Shown one piece after another: positions 7,160 to 9,438 of a DNA stretch of 9,438 nucleotides. The notes beneath the pieces are model-generated. The model saw nothing but the letters and a program-made list of their open reading frames with translations, was not told where the DNA came from and did not search any database. This DNA comes from Flavobacteriaceae bacterium (lineage in GTDB: Bacteria > Bacteroidota > Bacteroidia > Flavobacteriales > Flavobacteriaceae). Position 1 is the stretch's first letter. Every line of letters begins with the position of its first letter. The stretch is taken from the NCBI GenBank assembly GCA_013042825.1, contig JABDPL010000035.1, positions 1 to 9,438 on the forward strand, in the 5' to 3' direction. A program made the translations under genes and the position numbers.

Positions 7160-7167
7160 CAAAATTA
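7160..7167 (-). promoter_or_regulatory. Possible -7 box of the OmpA-like lipoprotein gene
   Basis: TAATTTTG on the minus strand matches the Bacteroidota -7 consensus TAnnTTTG exactly. It would place the transcription start roughly 25-30 bases before ATG 7126. No TTG lies at the expected 17-23 base distance upstream (the nearest TTTG is 31 bases away), so the call rests on the -7 box alone. Confidence 0.4.
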
Positions 7168-7211
7168 TTGAAATTTAAAGGGTCTTGATGTGGATTAACA
7201 AAACTTTTACT

Positions 7212-7241
7212 AACGGACTTATAAACGATCGAAGGTCCGTT
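7212..7241 (-). terminator. Hairpin overlapping the glycosyltransferase stop, possible terminator
   Basis: AACGGAC (7212-7218) pairs with GTCCGTT (7235-7241). The stem extends by two more pairs (TT with AA) if one C is bulged, around a loop of about 11 bases. Read leftward, the stem begins within the last codons of the glycosyltransferase gene and its TAA lies in the hairpin. It is followed by AGTAAAAGTTTT, a weak T-tract. It may end the HsdR_N-glycosyltransferase transcript or protect its 3' end. Confidence 0.42.
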
Positions 7242-8214
7242 TTCCAAGCACGAAATACGACCAGACAATGGATGTTTTGTGATAGTAGTTCAATTGAGGC
7301 TCAGGCAGCGACCGCCTTTGTTCCAGCAAGGATTTTAGATTTCCGTAGAAACTAAAATGCGCCCTCAGTACAGCCCAGGCATGAGTGAGTTCAGCTTCGA
7401 AGAAAAATTTTAAAGCCGCAAGGCCATCCATTACCAGGCGCAGGAAAAGAATCCCGAACAGATGTTTTGATGGCAGATTGCGAACAAGCATGTAAAGCGA
7501 ATTCCTGAAATTGAGATAGGTCTTTCGCGGACTCGCATTACTCAGCGTTGAGGCGCCTCTGTGATAGACGGCAGATTCGCCGCAATATTTGATCTTATAT
7601 CCTAAATTTCTTAAGCGCCAGCAGAGATCAACTTCCTCCATGTGCGCGAAGAATGAATCCTCAAAACCGTTCACTTCGTCGAATACGCTTTTTCGAATGA
7701 ACAAACAAGCGCCGGAAGCCCAATGGATATCGGCATCGTTTGAATACCGGCCCTCATGTGGCTCTAAGGTTTCAAATAACCTTCCCCGGCAGTAGGGAAA
7801 ACCGAACCTATCGATGTATCCGCCTGCGGCACCTGCATATTCAAACGAATTTTTATCCTTATAATCCAGGATCTTCGGCTGTAAAACTGCCAATTCCGGA
7901 TCTGTGGAGAAGGCTTTCAAAATCGGTTTCGTCCATTCCGGACTAACCATTACATCATTATTTAAAAGGCAGATAATATCGGCGTCAACCACCTGTAATC
8001 CCAAATTATAACCCCTGGTGAAACCGTAATTGTCTTTATGCCTGATGATTTTTACAGACGGGAATTGGTCGGAAATTACTTGAACCGAATTATCGTCAGA
8101 ACCATTATCGATTACATAAATATCAGAGGGGTTTGAATACTGAACAACTGACGGCAGAAATTCCCTCAGAAGTGATTCCCCATTCCAGTTAAGTATGGCA
8201 ATTGCTAACCTCAC
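7219..8214 (-). CDS. Family 2 glycosyltransferase (GT-A, WbbL/rhamnosyltransferase-like)
   Basis: This 331-residue protein is predicted to transfer a sugar from a nucleotide donor onto a surface glycan or lipid. The GT2 hallmarks are in order: the first strand AIAILNWNG (4-12), VIDNGSDDNS (34-43, nucleotide binding), NYGFTRGYNLGL (62-73), the metal-binding NND at 85-87 (LLNNDVMVSPEW), WASGACLFIRKSVFDEVNGFEDSFF (165-189), and the acceptor/catalytic EEVDLCWRLRNLGY (193-206). A more hydrophobic C-terminal stretch (about 250-272) suggests membrane association. The arrangement resembles WbbL-type rhamnosyltransferases, but donor and acceptor cannot be read. The start is GTG 8214, which puts the first strand in the right place; no in-frame ATG is available just upstream. 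It lies 13 bp after the HsdR_N-like gene and is probably co-transcribed with it. No other polysaccharide genes are nearby. Confidence 0.9.
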   Translation of the reverse strand: MRLAIAILNWNGESLLREFLPSVVQYSNPSDIYVIDNGSDDNSVQVISDQFPSVKIIRHKDNYGFTRGYNLGLQVVDADIICLLNNDVMVSPEWTKPILKAFSTDPELAVLQPKILDYKDKNSFEYAGAAGGYIDRFGFPYCRGRLFETLEPHEGRYSNDADIHWASGACLFIRKSVFDEVNGFEDSFFAHMEEVDLCWRLRNLGYKIKYCGESAVYHRGASTLSNASPRKTYLNFRNSLYMLVRNLPSKHLFGILFLRLVMDGLAALKFFFEAELTHAWAVLRAHFSFYGNLKSLLEQRRSLPEPQLNYYHKTSIVWSYFVLGKRTFDRL

Positions 8215-8227
8215 GTTATTGATCTGG

Positions 8228-8674
8228 TCATTTATTAAAATTAGGTATTTCTTTCAAGAACCTATAGCTCTCTGATTTATAGTCCATTATACAATAAAAG
8301 TGTTCAAGACCGTTGGTTATCATCAAAAATTCGGACCTCAAGGCGAGGTTATATCTCGCTATCTGATCGAAGGTTTCCTGATCGATTTTGATATGTGGCG
8401 CTTTACATTCCACGATTAAATGAATAGTTCCATCGGAATTATATACCACAATGTCATATCGTTTTTTAATACCATGAACCAGCAATTCACGTTCTGCGTT
8501 AATATGAGATATCGGGTAATTTTTCTCTCGGGTAAGAAACTTGATGCAGTGTTGCCTCACCCATTCCTCAGGTTTTAAAACCACGAATTTTTTACGAATC
8601 TCATCAAAAATAAGAGGTATATTTTCCCTACTTTTGAAACGAAAGGAATACGATGGGAAATTGAGTTTCTGCAC
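8228..8674 (-). CDS. Stand-alone type I restriction enzyme HsdR N-terminal domain protein (PD-(D/E)XK nuclease-like)
   Basis: Read from GTG 8674 this is a 148-residue protein beginning MQKLNFPSYSF. It matches the HsdR_N_2-type domain: PEEWVRQHCIKFL (35-47), INAERE with Glu61, the nuclease core YDIVVYNSDG (Asp74) then LIVECKAP (Glu89-Cys-Lys91), and the QIARY motif (Gln104, Tyr108). That last motif is the QxxxY signature of type I restriction R subunits. The helicase part of HsdR is absent, and no HsdM or HsdS lies nearby. So this is a free-standing nuclease-like domain, not a restriction system. Such proteins are common in Bacteroidota and in my memory often sit beside holA; their function is unknown. 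A longer frame from TTG 8701 would overlap the holA start codon and add a Lys/Asn run, so GTG 8674 is preferred. The glycosyltransferase gene follows 13 bp downstream. Confidence 0.85.
   Translation of the reverse strand: MQKLNFPSYSFRFKSRENIPLIFDEIRKKFVVLKPEEWVRQHCIKFLTREKNYPISHINAERELLVHGIKKRYDIVVYNSDGTIHLIVECKAPHIKIDQETFDQIARYNLALRSEFLMITNGLEHFYCIMDYKSESYRFLKEIPNFNK
8629..8636 (+). promoter_or_regulatory. Possible -7 box for holA
   Basis: TACTTTTG fits the Bacteroidota -7 consensus TAnnTTTG exactly and lies 65-72 bases before ATG 8701, inside the 5' end of the divergent HsdR_N-like gene. No clear TTG is found 17-23 bases upstream. A weaker candidate, TAAAATTG, is at 8679-8686 with TTG at 8661-8663, but its spacing of 15 is short. 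Because only 26 bp separate the two divergent starts, the promoters must overlap coding sequence. Confidence 0.28.
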
Positions 8675-8700
8675 CCCGTAAAATTGGGAATTTTTTTTCA

Positions 8701-9438
8701 ATGGACGAAGTCAAACAACTGCTAAAAGATATTCAGGCGGGTAAAATAAAGCCCATTTATTTTCTCATGGGTGACGAACCCTATTTTATCGACCTGATCT
8801 CGCAGTACATTGAAAAAAATCTGCTTCCTGAAGATCAAAAGGGTTTTAATCAGATGGTTTATTACGGAAGGGATGTTTCGGTTGAAGATATAGTGTCTGC
8901 AGCCAAGCGCTATCCCATGATGGCCGAGCGACAGGTGGTGATTATCAAGGAGGCCCAGGATCTGTCAAGAACCATTGAAAAGTTGCAGCCATATGTTGAA
9001 AATCCCCAGCCTTCAACGGTACTGGTGATCAATTATAAATATAAGAAGATCGATAAGCGCAAGGCACTATATAAGTCCCTGAGAAAGACGGGTATCGTAT
9101 TTGAAAGCAAAACGCTATATGAAAACCAGGTAGCCGAGTGGATCCGACGAATCATGTCTGGTCGAAAGTATTCGATTGCTCCTAAGGCAGCACAAATGCT
9201 GATTGAATTTCTGGGAACCGATTTGAGTAAGATCAATAATGAACTCGAAAAATTACAGTTGATTATACCGGAAGGCCAGCAGATTACGCCGGAACTGATT
9301 GAGGAGAACATCGGAATCTCCAAGGATTTCAATAATTTTGAGTTACGAAAGGCCATAGGTGAGCGGAATAGCGTAAAGGCCCATCAGATAATCAATTATT
9401 TTGCCGATAATCCGAAAGATAATCCCATTGTAGTCACC
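8701..9438 (+). CDS. holA: DNA polymerase III subunit delta (partial at right edge)
   Basis: The frame is open from ATG 8701 to the right edge, 246 codons, against about 335 for the whole family. The start MDEVKQLLKDIQAGKIKPIYFLMGDEPYFIDLISQYI (read in two parts, residues 1-20 and 21-37) is the typical HolA beginning, with the modified P-loop region 'P-I-Y-F-L-x-G-D-E-P-Y' that does not bind ATP. Further matches are FNQMVYYGRDVSVEDIVSAA (48-67), AKRYPMMAERQVVIIKEAQ (67-85), and the AAA+ lid region with LIEFLGTDLSKINNELEKL (about 168-186) and ITPELIEENIG. Delta opens the beta sliding clamp within the clamp loader at the replication fork. The C-terminal domain lies outside the window. The start is preceded by a run of eight T and no Shine-Dalgarno sequence, as is usual in Bacteroidota. 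Confidence 0.95.
   Translation, partial: MDEVKQLLKDIQAGKIKPIYFLMGDEPYFIDLISQYIEKNLLPEDQKGFNQMVYYGRDVSVEDIVSAAKRYPMMAERQVVIIKEAQDLSRTIEKLQPYVENPQPSTVLVINYKYKKIDKRKALYKSLRKTGIVFESKTLYENQVAEWIRRIMSGRKYSIAPKAAQMLIEFLGTDLSKINNELEKLQLIIPEGQQITPELIEENIGISKDFNNFELRKAIGERNSVKAHQIINYFADNPKDNPIVVT

Noticed and set aside
7219..8214. Part of a capsule or O-antigen cluster
   Set aside because: A single glycosyltransferase is present, with no polymerase, flippase, sugar-nucleotide or other transferase genes around it.
8228..8674. A type I restriction-modification system
   Set aside because: Only the R-subunit N-terminal domain is present. There is no helicase, HsdM or HsdS in the window.
8675..8701. Longer start of the HsdR_N-like gene at TTG 8701
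   Set aside because: It would overlap the holA start codon and translate the T8/A8 run as Lys-Lys-Asn. The family-like sequence begins at QKLNFPSYSF, just after GTG 8674.

Overview
The window looks like a stretch of core chromosome from a marine-type member of the Bacteroidota, most likely Flavobacteriia. This is inferred from the protein families (an YciO-type protein, a DUF7935-like membrane protein, a secreted DsrE-family protein, and a stand-alone HsdR N-terminal domain beside holA), from near-absent Shine-Dalgarno sequences, and from promoter boxes of the TAnnTTTG type. No rRNA, tRNA, CRISPR array, insertion sequence or phage gene was seen.

Layout, left to right. Positions 1-413 (+) hold the C-terminal end of a patatin-like phospholipase. 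It converges on, and overlaps by 29 bp, a leftward group (3147 down to 385). In transcription order that group is a secreted DsrE-family protein, an exported M20 metallo-amidohydrolase, a decayed and truncated relative of FMN-binding glutamate synthase, and a one-pass membrane protein of unknown function. A 137-bp divergent spacer separates this group from a rightward pair: a UvrD/PcrA DNA helicase (3285-5597, TTG start) and, with no gap, an YciO-type YrdC/Sua5 domain protein (5598-6218). A GC-rich hairpin at 6221-6250 ends this pair and also faces the leftward OmpA-domain lipoprotein (6269-7126). Further right are a leftward family-2 glycosyltransferase (7219-8214) and, upstream of it in the same direction, a small HsdR N-terminal-domain nuclease-like protein (8228-8674). 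Divergent from that and only 26 bp away, holA (DNA polymerase III delta subunit) starts at 8701 and runs off the right edge.

Functionally the window mixes DNA maintenance (UvrD/PcrA, HolA, perhaps the HsdR_N protein), cell-envelope functions (OmpA-like lipoprotein, glycosyltransferase, exported amidohydrolase, secreted DsrE protein) and housekeeping (YciO). It reads as an ordinary core region, not a defence or mobile island. The items most worth a second look are the glutamate-synthase remnant, the orphan restriction-endonuclease-like domain next to holA, and the secreted DsrE/M20 pair. I found no convincing sign of a large undescribed system. All family assignments rest on reading motifs by eye, with no database search.
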